Source: CBDDIP01 sp965229005 (GTDB lineage Bacteria > Actinomycetota > Acidimicrobiia > Acidimicrobiales > Ilumatobacteraceae). Taken from it: a DNA stretch of 64,000 bases. Positions within the stretch are counted from its first letter, which is position 1. The number at the start of each line of letters is the position of its first letter. The stretch lies in contig CBDDIP010000002.1 of the NCBI GenBank assembly GCA_965229005.1, positions 3,038,001-3,102,000 on the forward strand. The letters run 5' to 3'. Under the pieces are notes generated by a model. The model made no database searches. It saw nothing but the letters and a program-made list of their open reading frames with translations, and was not told where the DNA came from. Position numbers and translations under genes: made by a program. This document shows, piece after piece, positions 12,219 through 20,750 of the stretch.

Positions 12219-13378
12219 TGCAATCCGGCTCGGAACGACTGTGCGTTGCGGACGAACTCGGAGATCGAGTCGCCGCCGAACTTGCGCTGCGCTTCGGCGG
12301 CCAGCACGAGCGCGACCATCGTCTCGGCGACGACGCCCATCGCCGGCACGGCGGTGACGTCGGTGCGCTCCTTGAAGCTGACCGTGCTCTCCTTGGTGAT
12401 GACGTCGACCGTTTTCAACGTCGGCTGGTTCAGCGTGGCCAGCGGCTTCATTGCGGCGCGCACCACGAGCAGCTCGCCGGTGGTCATGCCGCCTTCGGTG
12501 CCCCCGGCCAACGCGCTCTCGCGGCGGTAGTCGGCAGCGTCGGCATCCCAGTTGATCGCGTCATGAGCGACGCTCCCCCGCCGGCCGGCGACCTCGAACC
12601 CGTCGCCGATCTCGACGCCCTTCACAGCCTGGATGCTCATGATCGCCTGGGCCAGCGCGGCATCGATCTTGCGGTCCCAGTGCACGTGGCTGCCGAGGCC
12701 GATGGGGACGCCGTAGCCGAGCACCTCGACGACGCCGCCGAGCGAGTCGCCATCCTTCGCCGCGGCCTTCACCTCGTCGATCATGGCTGCCTCGGCGGCC
12801 GCGTCGAAGCACCGGACCGGCGACTCGTCGACCGCATCGAGGTCGGCAGGTGTCGGACGCTCGACGGCCTTCGACCGCGCCGCGCCCATCTGGATGACGT
12901 GCGAGAGCACCGACACACCGAGCTCGCCGAGCAGCTTCTTGGCGACGGCGCCGGCGGCGACGCGGGCTGCGGTCTCGCGGGCGCTGGCCCGCTCGAGCAC
13001 GTCGCGCGCGTCGGTGAAGCCGTACTTCTGCATCCCGACGAGGTCGGCGTGCCCGGGGCGAACCTGCGTCAACGGCTGCTTGGTGGCACCCGGCGCAGGC
13101 GACATCTCCTCGTGCCACTTGTCGCTGCGGAACCACTCGCTGTTCTTGATCTCGATGGCCACCGGAGAGCCGAGCGTGCGGCCATGGCGGACGCCGCCGA
13201 CCAGCGTCAGCTCGTCCTGCTCGAAGCGCTGTCGAGGGCCCCGGCCATAGCCCAGCCGGCGGCGGGCCATCTCCGCCTGGATCTCCTCGACGGTGATCTC
13301 CAACCCCGCGGGCAGGCCCTCGAGGATGACCACGAGCGCTTGCCCGTGCGACTCGCCGGCGGTGAGGTAGCGCAACAC
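12215..13378 (-). CDS. aroC: Chorismate synthase
   Basis: Final shikimate-pathway step, EPSP to chorismate, needing reduced FMN. 387 residues from a GTG at 13378. TAGESHGQALVVILEG at the start, RPGHADL in the middle with ARETAARVAAGAVAK after it, and the C-terminal ALVLAAEAQRKFGGDS helix are all diagnostic. A TAGCCT hexamer at 13386-13391 (minus strand), reaching into the aroE stop, lies 7 nt before the GTG and could give a leaderless internal promoter. Confidence 0.96.
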   Translation of the reverse strand: MLRYLTAGESHGQALVVILEGLPAGLEITVEEIQAEMARRRLGYGRGPRQRFEQDELTLVGGVRHGRTLGSPVAIEIKNSEWFRSDKWHEEMSPAPGATKQPLTQVRPGHADLVGMQKYGFTDARDVLERASARETAARVAAGAVAKKLLGELGVSVLSHVIQMGAARSKAVERPTPADLDAVDESPVRCFDAAAEAAMIDEVKAAAKDGDSLGGVVEVLGYGVPIGLGSHVHWDRKIDAALAQAIMSIQAVKGVEIGDGFEVAGRRGSVAHDAINWDADAADYRRESALAGGTEGGMTTGELLVVRAAMKPLATLNQPTLKTVDVITKESTVSFKERTDVTAVPAMGVVAETMVALVLAAEAQRKFGGDSISEFVRNAQSFRAGLQ

Positions 13379-13388
13379 GGGTTCGAGG

Positions 13389-14240
13389 CTACTGGCCGCG
13401 AGCAGCCAGTTCCCGCTCTGCAGCCGCTCGCATGACCGCCACGCTGGGGATCAGCCCGGTGAACAGCACCTGCTGGAGGACCGCTTGGTGCACGAGCATG
13501 CCGAGCCCGTCGACGGTGCGCGCGCCCGCCTGCTCGGCTGCGTCCAGGAAGGCCGTGCGGCGCGGGTGGTAGACGATGTCGGCGACCACCTGACCACCGT
13601 GCAGGAGACCCGGGTCGACCGGGAGCTCACGGCTGGCGGCGCCCATACCGACCGACGTCGCGTTGACGACCACGTCGGCCTCGCGGACCTCGGCGGCCAC
13701 TCCGAGTCGCGCCCGCCCGTTGCCGAGCGACACGGCGATCTCGGCACGATCGACGCTGCGGTTGACGACGACGATCTCGCCGACGGGGACCCGCCCGAGT
13801 GCATCGATGATCGCCCGTGCCGCAGCGCCCGCACCGAGCACAGCGACCGATCGTCCGTCGAGGTCGACACCGGCCTCGCGCATCGAAGCGACGAAGCCGG
13901 CCCCGTCGGTGCTGTGACCCTGCAACCGCCCGTCCGCCAGCGCGACCACGGTGTTCACGCTGCGCAGTGCTGCGGCGGCCGGGTCGAGCACGTCGACGAG
14001 CTCGGCGACGGCCTCCTTGTGCGGCATCGTCACCGACAGGCCGCCGATGCCGAGCGCCCGCATTGCCGCCAACGCAGCAGCCGCCGTTCCTTCAGCAACG
14101 TCGAATGCGGCGTAGACCCAATCGGCGCCGGAGTCGGCAAACCCGGCGTTGTGCAGCGCCGGCGACAGGCTGTGTGCGACCGGATGACCGATCACCGCGG
14201 CCAGTCGCGTGCTGCCCCGAATCAGATCGGTGTGACTCAC
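13389..14240 (-). CDS. aroE: Shikimate dehydrogenase
   Basis: Reduces 3-dehydroshikimate with NADPH. 283 residues from a GTG at 14240 that overlaps the mltG stop by 4 bp. The substrate-binding N-domain shows GHPVAHSLSPALHN and VTMPHKE (catalytic Lys). The Rossmann half shows VLGAGAAARAI, then NRSVDRAE for the NADP phosphate and NATSVGMG. The C-terminus has YHPRRTAFLDAAEQAGARTVDGLGMLVHQ-type helices. Complete. Confidence 0.94.
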   Translation of the reverse strand: MSHTDLIRGSTRLAAVIGHPVAHSLSPALHNAGFADSGADWVYAAFDVAEGTAAAALAAMRALGIGGLSVTMPHKEAVAELVDVLDPAAAALRSVNTVVALADGRLQGHSTDGAGFVASMREAGVDLDGRSVAVLGAGAAARAIIDALGRVPVGEIVVVNRSVDRAEIAVSLGNGRARLGVAAEVREADVVVNATSVGMGAASRELPVDPGLLHGGQVVADIVYHPRRTAFLDAAEQAGARTVDGLGMLVHQAVLQQVLFTGLIPSVAVMRAAAERELAARGQ

Positions 14241-15430
14241 AGCAGGCCGGCGTCGCGCGCCGCCTGGACGTTGGCCTCGTGCTGCGCCTGCGTGACAGCA
14301 AACGCGTGGCTGCCGTCCTCGTTGGCCAGCACGTAGTAGTAGAGGTGGCAGTCCTTGTCGGCAACGCCCTTGCACATCGCGTTGCCGGGCGTGACGTCAG
14401 CGGCCGGGTTGAGCACGGCCTCGATGCTGGCCCGGCCGGGGTTGGCGATCGGCGTCGGCGGCAGCCCGGCGTGGAGGTAGGTGTTGTACGGCGTGTCGAG
14501 CGCCTTCAAGACGCTGAACGGGGTGTCCGGATCCTGCTGGTAGTACAGCGTCGCGTCGATCGCCAGGGGGAACGGCGTCTGACTGTGGAACCGGTTGAGG
14601 ATCACCCGGGCGATCAGCGGCCGGTCGGCGTCGGTCTTCGCTTCCCGCTCGACCATCGAGGCGACGATCAGCACCTGGTACGCGGTGAGACCCTGCACGT
14701 AGCCGAGTTGCTCGATGTTCTCCTGGCGGCCGACGCGCTCCATCAGCGCCACCATCCGGGCCACCACCTGCCCTTCGGACTCGCCGTTCGACACCTGGTA
14801 CGTGTCGGGGAAGAGCAAGCCCTCGAGCGACGTGGTGCCGGCCGGCCGGTACAGCGACGGGATGCTCGGGTCGTTGGCCGCGGCGAGGAAGTCCTCGGCG
14901 GAGAAGCGCGGCACCTTGTCGGCCATGCGCGCCGCCATCTTCTCCAGCGTGAAGCCCTCGGGGAAGGTGACCTTCGTGTAGGTCAGCTCCGGTGGCGTGC
15001 GCAGCACGCGCAGCAGGTTGCCCATGTGGTCGCGCGGGCGCAGCTGGTAGTAGCCGGGGGTGATCTCCAAGCCTCCGTTGTGTTCGACGTAGTAGCGGAA
15101 CACGCGGGCGTTGGTGATCAAGCCCTCGTCCTGCAGTCGCAAGCTGATCGTCTCGACGGTGTCGCCGGCGTCGACGGTGAAGTTGACGGCCGGGCCCGGC
15201 GCTCCGGACGGGTTGACCTGACGGACGTACCAGAGGCCGATCGCCCCGAGGACCAGGACGGCCACGATCCCGAGCGCGCCGGCGGTGTACGTGATGTTCT
15301 TCAGCGAGCGGAACGAACGACGCGGCCGCTCGAGCACGATCGCGTCGGTCTGATCGGGATCGTCCCACGGGTCGTGCCGCCACGAGCGATCGTCCAACCG
15401 ATCATCGAGATCCGTGTCGAGCTTGCTCAT
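14237..15430 (-). CDS. mltG: Endolytic murein transglycosylase MltG (YceG family)
   Basis: Cleaves nascent peptidoglycan strands and sets glycan length. 397 residues: acidic cytoplasmic N-terminus (1-45), one transmembrane helix (about 47-69), then a periplasm-facing LysM-like region and the YceG catalytic domain. The motif ASMVEREA holds Glu261, equivalent to the catalytic glutamate of E. coli MltG. The later YNTYLHAGLPPTPIANPG stretch is the family signature. It overlaps ruvX and aroE by 4 bp each. Confidence 0.94.
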   Translation of the reverse strand: MSKLDTDLDDRLDDRSWRHDPWDDPDQTDAIVLERPRRSFRSLKNITYTAGALGIVAVLVLGAIGLWYVRQVNPSGAPGPAVNFTVDAGDTVETISLRLQDEGLITNARVFRYYVEHNGGLEITPGYYQLRPRDHMGNLLRVLRTPPELTYTKVTFPEGFTLEKMAARMADKVPRFSAEDFLAAANDPSIPSLYRPAGTTSLEGLLFPDTYQVSNGESEGQVVARMVALMERVGRQENIEQLGYVQGLTAYQVLIVASMVEREAKTDADRPLIARVILNRFHSQTPFPLAIDATLYYQQDPDTPFSVLKALDTPYNTYLHAGLPPTPIANPGRASIEAVLNPAADVTPGNAMCKGVADKDCHLYYYVLANEDGSHAFAVTQAQHEANVQAARDAGLL

Positions 15431-15855
15431 CGCCGCGACCGGGCATCAGGCGATTCGAGCCACGTCTGCAGCAGCACCGCGGCGGCGATCTTGTCGACGA
15501 CCTTGCGACGCGCCGGGGCGCGCATGTTCGCCTCCATCATCGCCCGATCGGCGGTGACGGTGGTGCGACGCTCGTCGACGGTGACCACAGGCACGCCCAC
15601 CACGGTAGCGATGGCGGCCGCTTCGGTCTTGGCAGCCTTCGCTGCTGGGCCCTCGCTGCCGTTCATGTTCAACGGCATGCCGATGACGACGATGTCGGCT
15701 TCTTCCTCGGCGACGAGCTCTGCGATTCGCTGATGGTCGATGCGCGTGGAGCCCGACCGCTGCAGCACCGTGAGCGGTGAGGCGATCGTGCCGGTGCGGT
15801 CGCCGATGGCGACGCCGATGCGCTTCGAACCGAGGTCGAGGCCGAGCGCGCGCAT
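15427..15855 (-). CDS. ruvX: Putative Holliday junction resolvase / pre-16S rRNA nuclease RuvX (YqgF)
   Basis: RNase H-fold nuclease implicated in 16S rRNA 5' maturation and possibly Holliday junction cleavage. 142 residues from the ATG at 15855, ten bases after alaS. Catalytic-fold motifs: DLGSKRIGVA at residues 7-16, IGMPLNMNGSEG, VDERRTT, and the closing VDKIAAAVLL, which carries the last acidic residue. Its position between alaS and mltG is widely conserved in bacteria. Confidence 0.93.
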   Translation of the reverse strand: MRALGLDLGSKRIGVAIGDRTGTIASPLTVLQRSGSTRIDHQRIAELVAEEEADIVVIGMPLNMNGSEGPAAKAAKTEAAAIATVVGVPVVTVDERRTTVTADRAMMEANMRAPARRKVVDKIAAAVLLQTWLESPDARSRR

Positions 15856-15865
15856 GGGTGAGTCG

Positions 15866-18484
15866 TCAGCCGACGGTCGGCGGGAGCCCGGCGGCCTCCG
15901 CGGCGATGCGCAGTGCTTCCGGCAGTCCGTCGGCGTTCTTGCCACCGGCCGTGGCGATGTCGCCCTTGCCGCCGCCACCACCACCGACCGCTTTGGCGGC
16001 CTTGCCGATCAGCTCGCCGGCGGAGACCGGGAATCCCGGGTTGACCGCGGACACGAGCGAGACGCCCCCGGTGTCGGAGACACCGCCGAGCACGACCGCG
16101 GTGACGCCCGGCTGCTGGCGCACGGCGACGGCGAGATCGCGCAGGTCGTTCGGGCTGAGACCGTCGACGCGCGCGATGACGACGCCCTCGATCGCCGAGG
16201 TCGCGATCTCGGAGGCCTGGCCCGAGGCGAGCTTGCCGCGCAGCGCACGGATCTCGTCGTTGAGCGTCTTGATCTCGTCCAGGCGACGCTGCACGCCGAT
16301 CAGCAGATCGTCGGCTGTGGAACCGACCAACCGAGCCGCCTCGGCGACGAGCAACTCGTCGCGCTGCAAGAGGTGCACCGAGTTCTCACCGGTGACGGCT
16401 TCGATGCGGCGCAGGTTGCTGCCGATCGAGCTCTCGCTGACGATCTTGATCAGCCCGATGTCGCCGGCCGCGTGCACGTGCGTGCCGCCGCACAACTCGA
16501 TCGAGTTGCCGACCTCGAGCACGCGCACGATGTCGCCGTACTTGTCGCCGAAGAAGGCGATCGCCCCGAGCGAGGCCGCCTCGTCCTTCGTGGTCTCGAA
16601 GATCCGCGCCGGCGCGTTGGCCAACGTCTCCGCGTTGGCAAGTCGCTCGATCTCGGCGATCTCATCCGGCGTGACCGCGGCGTAGTGGCTGAAGTCGAAG
16701 CGCAACCGGTCCGGCCCGACCAGCGAGCCGGCCTGCTTGACGTGCTGGCCGAGCACGTGGCGCAGGGCGTAGTGGAGGATGTGCGTACCGGTGTGGTTGC
16801 GACGGATCGCGGCACGACGGTTGCTGTCGATCGTGGCGGTGGCGATCGAGCCGACGGTGATGTCGCCTTCGGTGATCCGCGCCGTGTGGCGACGAAGGCC
16901 GGGGAGGCCGAACGTCGTGTCGACGACCTCGGCCGTCCCCGTCTCCGTGGTGATCGTGCCCGTGTCGCCGACCTGTCCGCCGGACTCGGCGTAGAACGGA
17001 GTGCGATCGAGGAAGATCTCGACGGTGCCCGATTCGGGACCTGGGAGCACGGCCAGCACCCGCGACTCCGACGTGTCGTCGCGGTAGCCGACGAACTCCG
17101 TGGTGCCGAACTGCTCGACCACCTCGCGGTAGCCCTCCAGGCGGTCGTCGTCGGTGTGGGCGCCCTTGCGCGCGGCCTTGGCCCGCTCGCGCTGCGTGCG
17201 CATCTCGTCGTCGAAGCCCGCACCGTCGACCGGCACGCCGCGCTCGCCGGCGATCTCCTCGGTCAGCTCCAGCGGGAAGCCGTACGTGTCGTGGAGCAGG
17301 AAGGCGGTGCTTCCCTTCAACTGCGCCGGTGAGGCGACGAGCTCGTCCTCCAGGATGCTCAGGCCGGTCTTCAACGTCTGGCGGAAGCGCTCCTCCTCGC
17401 GAGTCAGCACGTCGACGATGAAGCTGCGGTTGGCAGCGACCTCGGGGTAGGCGTTGGCCATCACGTCGACCGCCGTGTCGACCAACGTCGGCATGACGAG
17501 CTGCTCGGTGCCGAGCAGGTAGGCGTGGCGCACGGCGCGGCGGATGATGCGACGGAGCACGTAGCCGCGTCCCTCGTTGCTCGGGAACACGCCGTCGCTG
17601 ACGAGCATCGTGCTGCTGCGGGCGTGCTCGGCCAGCACTCTCATGCTGAAGCTGGTGCGCTCCTCGTAGTCGCCGGGCACGTACGTCTTGCCGGTGAGCG
17701 AACAGGCCTGGTCGATGAGCGGCTGCATCAGGTCGGTCTCCCACACCGCGTCCACGCCCTGCAGCAGCGTGAGCATGCGCTCGAGACCGAGACCGGTGTC
17801 GATCGACGGTTTCGGCAGCGGCGTGCGCGTACCGTCCGGGGCCTGGTTGTACTGCATGAAGACGAGGTTGTAGAACTCCATGAACCGGTCGCCGCCGGGA
17901 TCGTTGAGCGGACCGCCGGGCGGGCCGAACGCCGGGCCGCGGTCGATGTGGATCTCGCTGCACGGGCCGCACGGGCCGGTGTCGCCCATCTGCCAGAAGT
18001 TGTCCTTGTCGCCGAGGCGCTGGATGCGCTCCATCGGCACGCCGACCTGCTCGTGCCAGATCGCTTCCGCTTCGTCGTCGCTCTCGTGCACGGTGATCCA
18101 CATGCGATCGCCATCGAGCCCGAACGTCTCGGTGACCAGCTCCCAACTGAACGGGATGGCGTCGGTCTTGAAGTAGTCACCGAAGCTGAAGTTGCCGAGC
18201 ATCTCGAAGAAGACGAGGTGCCGCTTGGTTCGCCCGACGTCGTCGAGGTCGTTGTGCTTGCCGCCGGCGCGAGCGCACTTCTGGCTGCTCGTGGCGCGCT
18301 TGAACGGCGCCGCTTCGTCGCCGACGAAGTACGGCTTGAAGGGCACCATGCCGGCAACGGTGAACAGCACGGTCGGGTCGTGCGGGATCAGGCTGGCCGA
18401 GGGCACCACCGTGTGCGCCCGTGCCGCGTAGAAGTCCAAGAACGCGGAGCGGAGCTGGTCAGCGGTTTGCGGTGGCGTACCCAT
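15866..18484 (-). CDS. alaS: Alanyl-tRNA synthetase
   Basis: Charges tRNA-Ala and edits mischarged Ser/Gly. 872 residues, full length. N-terminal class II catalytic domain starts with LRSAFLDFYAARAHTVVPSASLIP and VAGMVPFKPYF. The editing domain shows HTGTHILHYALR (metal His pair) and CGGTHVHAAGDIG (metal Cys and His). A glycine-rich C-Ala/DHHA1 domain with a run of six glycines ends the protein. On the minus strand a TAGGCT hexamer ends 9 nt before the ATG, so the mRNA may be almost leaderless. No T-box leader is visible. It is the first gene of the minus-strand block. Confidence 0.97.
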   Translation of the reverse strand: MGTPPQTADQLRSAFLDFYAARAHTVVPSASLIPHDPTVLFTVAGMVPFKPYFVGDEAAPFKRATSSQKCARAGGKHNDLDDVGRTKRHLVFFEMLGNFSFGDYFKTDAIPFSWELVTETFGLDGDRMWITVHESDDEAEAIWHEQVGVPMERIQRLGDKDNFWQMGDTGPCGPCSEIHIDRGPAFGPPGGPLNDPGGDRFMEFYNLVFMQYNQAPDGTRTPLPKPSIDTGLGLERMLTLLQGVDAVWETDLMQPLIDQACSLTGKTYVPGDYEERTSFSMRVLAEHARSSTMLVSDGVFPSNEGRGYVLRRIIRRAVRHAYLLGTEQLVMPTLVDTAVDVMANAYPEVAANRSFIVDVLTREEERFRQTLKTGLSILEDELVASPAQLKGSTAFLLHDTYGFPLELTEEIAGERGVPVDGAGFDDEMRTQRERAKAARKGAHTDDDRLEGYREVVEQFGTTEFVGYRDDTSESRVLAVLPGPESGTVEIFLDRTPFYAESGGQVGDTGTITTETGTAEVVDTTFGLPGLRRHTARITEGDITVGSIATATIDSNRRAAIRRNHTGTHILHYALRHVLGQHVKQAGSLVGPDRLRFDFSHYAAVTPDEIAEIERLANAETLANAPARIFETTKDEAASLGAIAFFGDKYGDIVRVLEVGNSIELCGGTHVHAAGDIGLIKIVSESSIGSNLRRIEAVTGENSVHLLQRDELLVAEAARLVGSTADDLLIGVQRRLDEIKTLNDEIRALRGKLASGQASEIATSAIEGVVIARVDGLSPNDLRDLAVAVRQQPGVTAVVLGGVSDTGGVSLVSAVNPGFPVSAGELIGKAAKAVGGGGGGKGDIATAGGKNADGLPEALRIAAEAAGLPPTVG

Positions 18485-18492
18485 GGACTTGC

Positions 18493-18511
18493 CAGCCTAC
18501 CGAGGTAGCTT
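18493..18511. promoter_or_regulatory. Divergent overlapping -10 elements between alaS and the cysteine-rich gene
   Basis: Only 33 bp separate the two divergent starts. A palindrome CTACC-GA-GGTAG (18497-18508) sits in the middle. It contributes a TAGGCT -10 candidate for alaS (18493-18498, minus strand, 9 nt from the ATG) and a TAGCTT candidate for the plus-strand gene (18506-18511, 6 nt from the GTG). Both transcripts would be leaderless or nearly so, and the two promoters would compete or share a regulator. Confidence 0.45.
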
Positions 18512-18517
18512 CCCTGC

Positions 18518-19273
18518 GTGCCCAGGGATACCCGTGCCCAGAACGCGACCGAGCCGGCCATCGACCTGCACGAGCTGATCTCCTTCGAGGATCCCGACGA
18601 GCAGCGCACGTGGGTCTTCGATGCCACGTTCCTGCGCTCCAACTGGTCGTGCATCTTCGGCAGCGGATGCAAGGGCGTGCTCGACGCCGACGCCACCGAG
18701 ATGGTCCAGGGCTGCTGCAGCTACGGCGCCCACTTCGTCGATGACGACGACGTGCAGACCGTCGTCAGCGCGGTCGTTCGCTTGGAGCCGCGGCACTGGC
18801 AGCATCACAAGACCGGCCGCAGGAAGGGCTTCCTCGACGTCGGCGACGACGGTGCCACCGTGACGCGGCTGGTCGACGACGCGTGCATCTTCCTCAACCG
18901 TCCGGACTTCGAGGGCGGCGCAGGTTGCGCGTTGCACGTGGCCGCGATGGAAGCCGGCGAGCGTCCGCTCGACTGGAAGCCGAACGTGTGCTGGCAGCTA
19001 CCGCTGCGGCTGGAGAACCACACCGACGACAACGGTTACGTCACCTCGACGCTGCGCGAGTGGAAGCGCCGCGACTGGGGCGCCGGCGGCCAGGAGTTCC
19101 ACTGGTGGTGCACCGAGAGCGACGATGCCTTCGTCGGTTCGAACCCGGTCTACGAGTACCTGCGCGACGAGATCATCGAGATGGTCGGTCAGTCGCCGTA
19201 CGACCGGATGGTGGAGCTGATCACGCGTCCGAAGTGGACGCCGCTCCCCCATCCCGCCGTTCGTTCGCGCTGA
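18518..19273 (+). CDS. Cysteine-rich conserved hypothetical protein (YkgJ/DUF3109-like)
   Basis: 251 residues from a GTG at 18518 preceded by TAGCTT and no Shine-Dalgarno. Cysteines occur in WSCIFGSGCKG, GCCSYGAHF, ACIFLNRPDF, GAGCALH, VCWQLPL and WWCTE. Spacing and the FLNRP...GCALH motif recall the cysteine-cluster proteins of the YkgJ/DUF3109 group, thought to bind zinc or iron; function unknown. His-rich QHHKTGRRKG and an acidic DVGDDG follow the second cysteine pair. No signal peptide or membrane helix, so probably cytoplasmic. It is divergent from alaS. Confidence 0.7.
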   Translation: MPRDTRAQNATEPAIDLHELISFEDPDEQRTWVFDATFLRSNWSCIFGSGCKGVLDADATEMVQGCCSYGAHFVDDDDVQTVVSAVVRLEPRHWQHHKTGRRKGFLDVGDDGATVTRLVDDACIFLNRPDFEGGAGCALHVAAMEAGERPLDWKPNVCWQLPLRLENHTDDNGYVTSTLREWKRRDWGAGGQEFHWWCTESDDAFVGSNPVYEYLRDEIIEMVGQSPYDRMVELITRPKWTPLPHPAVRSR

Positions 19274-19342
19274 TCGCCGGGTCGCCTAGTGTCGGTGACA
19301 CGTGCATGAATTGGCGGCGCACGACGACCACGGTGGGATGTG

Positions 19343-20716
19343 ATGTTCATGGGCGTGCTGGGGACACGCAATGCAGCGGTCAGCGTGCGACGCGCACGTC
19401 GCGGACGCCTGGTCGCACTCGCCGCAGTCGCCGTCGGGTGTTCGTCGACCGACCACACAGCGAGCACCGCCCAGAGTGGTTCGCCGCCGGCGAGCACAAC
19501 GGCGACCTCGGCTACGACCGAACCGTCGTCGACGACGAGCGCGCCCGGCGGTTCATTGCACGTGGCGTTGGCGTGGCCGGTCCTGTTCGCCGTGCCCGGC
19601 ACGATCTTGCCGCTGTCGTTGGTGATCGACGGCCTCGATCCCTCCGGACAGGTCACGCTGCAGGCCCGCGCTCCGGATGCGGCGCCAACTGAAGCGACGT
19701 TCGACGAGACGTGGTCGACGTGGGACGCCGAGCTGCCTGTGCCGGAGCAATTGGACGCGACGACCTTGACGATCGACGTTCGCGTCGGGGCGCAGGATGT
19801 GCCGACAGCGGTGTCGTCGGTGAACGTGCCGGTCGCCGACGTGACCGGCGTGTTGCAGCCGACGTTCGTCGATGCCGTTGCCGAGCCGGTGGTGCTGTTG
19901 CCGTGGGGCGTCGGTCATGGCGAGGTCGCCTTCTCCGCCGGCGAGGAGGTAGCGACCATCGTTCCGGCAGCGTTCGCGATCGATGACCGGACCGGCGATG
20001 CGATCGTGCTCGACACGGTCAACCATCGGCTCGTCGTGGTGACGCATGACGGAACCACGACGGAGATCCCGATTCCGGGCACCGCTGCGTTGACCGATCT
20101 GATCCTCACGGATGAACCGGGAACGGTGGTCGTGATCGGATGGGAGATCGGTGACCCACCGCGAACCTCTGCCTCCATCGTTGACGTGGGAACGACGAAG
20201 GTGACGAGCATCGGTCCCGTGCTCTTGCCGACGCAAGCACCGACCAACACGTGGTTCGTCCTCAACCCTGTTGACAACATCGTCTACGGACGCATCGACA
20301 ACCGCTACTACCCCTACCTTGACCTGACACGTCGGGCACTGATCCCGTCACTCGACACACGAACGTGGCTCGAGTCGACGGCGAACGGTTCGAACCTGCT
20401 CACGCTGGGATCCGGGGGCAGCGTCGTGAGCATCAAGTTCCCACCGGCTCTTGGCGGGCTCGGCGATGTCCAACGATCGGACGACGCCAACATCTGGTTC
20501 ATCGAGACCGTCATCGATGCGGACGCCTCGTCGCAGCCAGCGATCAGCAGCTACCTCGCTCGTGTCGATCCGACGACGGGGACGGTGACGGCAGTTCCGA
20601 TCCCAGAGCCAGGTTCGGACGAGTTCACGCGACGCCTCGATGCCAGCGATGGAACCGCGTACATCATGCGCGCCACCGTCGACGGACTGCTGATCGAGCA
20701 CTACATCCTGCCGTAG
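19343..20716 (+). CDS. Putative lipoprotein with beta-propeller-like repeats
   Basis: 457 residues from the ATG at 19343. An Arg-rich N-terminus (16-22) and hydrophobic stretch end at Cys33 in VAVGCSS, a loose lipobox, followed by a Ser/Thr/Ala-rich linker (34-70) typical of actinobacterial lipoproteins. The rest is beta-rich with repeated hydrophobic/Asp-Thr patterns such as DDRTGDAIVLDTVNHRLVVV and RVDPTTGTVTAV, suggesting NHL/PQQ-like propeller blades. No enzyme motif is recognised. It converges on typA, with a hairpin terminator between them. Confidence 0.6.
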   Translation: MFMGVLGTRNAAVSVRRARRGRLVALAAVAVGCSSTDHTASTAQSGSPPASTTATSATTEPSSTTSAPGGSLHVALAWPVLFAVPGTILPLSLVIDGLDPSGQVTLQARAPDAAPTEATFDETWSTWDAELPVPEQLDATTLTIDVRVGAQDVPTAVSSVNVPVADVTGVLQPTFVDAVAEPVVLLPWGVGHGEVAFSAGEEVATIVPAAFAIDDRTGDAIVLDTVNHRLVVVTHDGTTTEIPIPGTAALTDLILTDEPGTVVVIGWEIGDPPRTSASIVDVGTTKVTSIGPVLLPTQAPTNTWFVLNPVDNIVYGRIDNRYYPYLDLTRRALIPSLDTRTWLESTANGSNLLTLGSGGSVVSIKFPPALGGLGDVQRSDDANIWFIETVIDADASSQPAISSYLARVDPTTGTVTAVPIPEPGSDEFTRRLDASDGTAYIMRATVDGLLIEHYILP

Positions 20717-20737
20717 CGGCCGCAGGACTGCGGCCGC
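20716..20737. terminator. Bidirectional hairpin between the lipoprotein gene and typA
   Basis: A perfect 9-bp inverted repeat GCGGCCGCA with loop GGAC begins on the last base of the lipoprotein stop codon and ends 13 bp before the typA stop. No clear T tract on either side. Its position in a 34-bp convergent gap suggests a shared terminator. Confidence 0.6.
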
Positions 20738-20750
20738 CGCGGAGATCCGC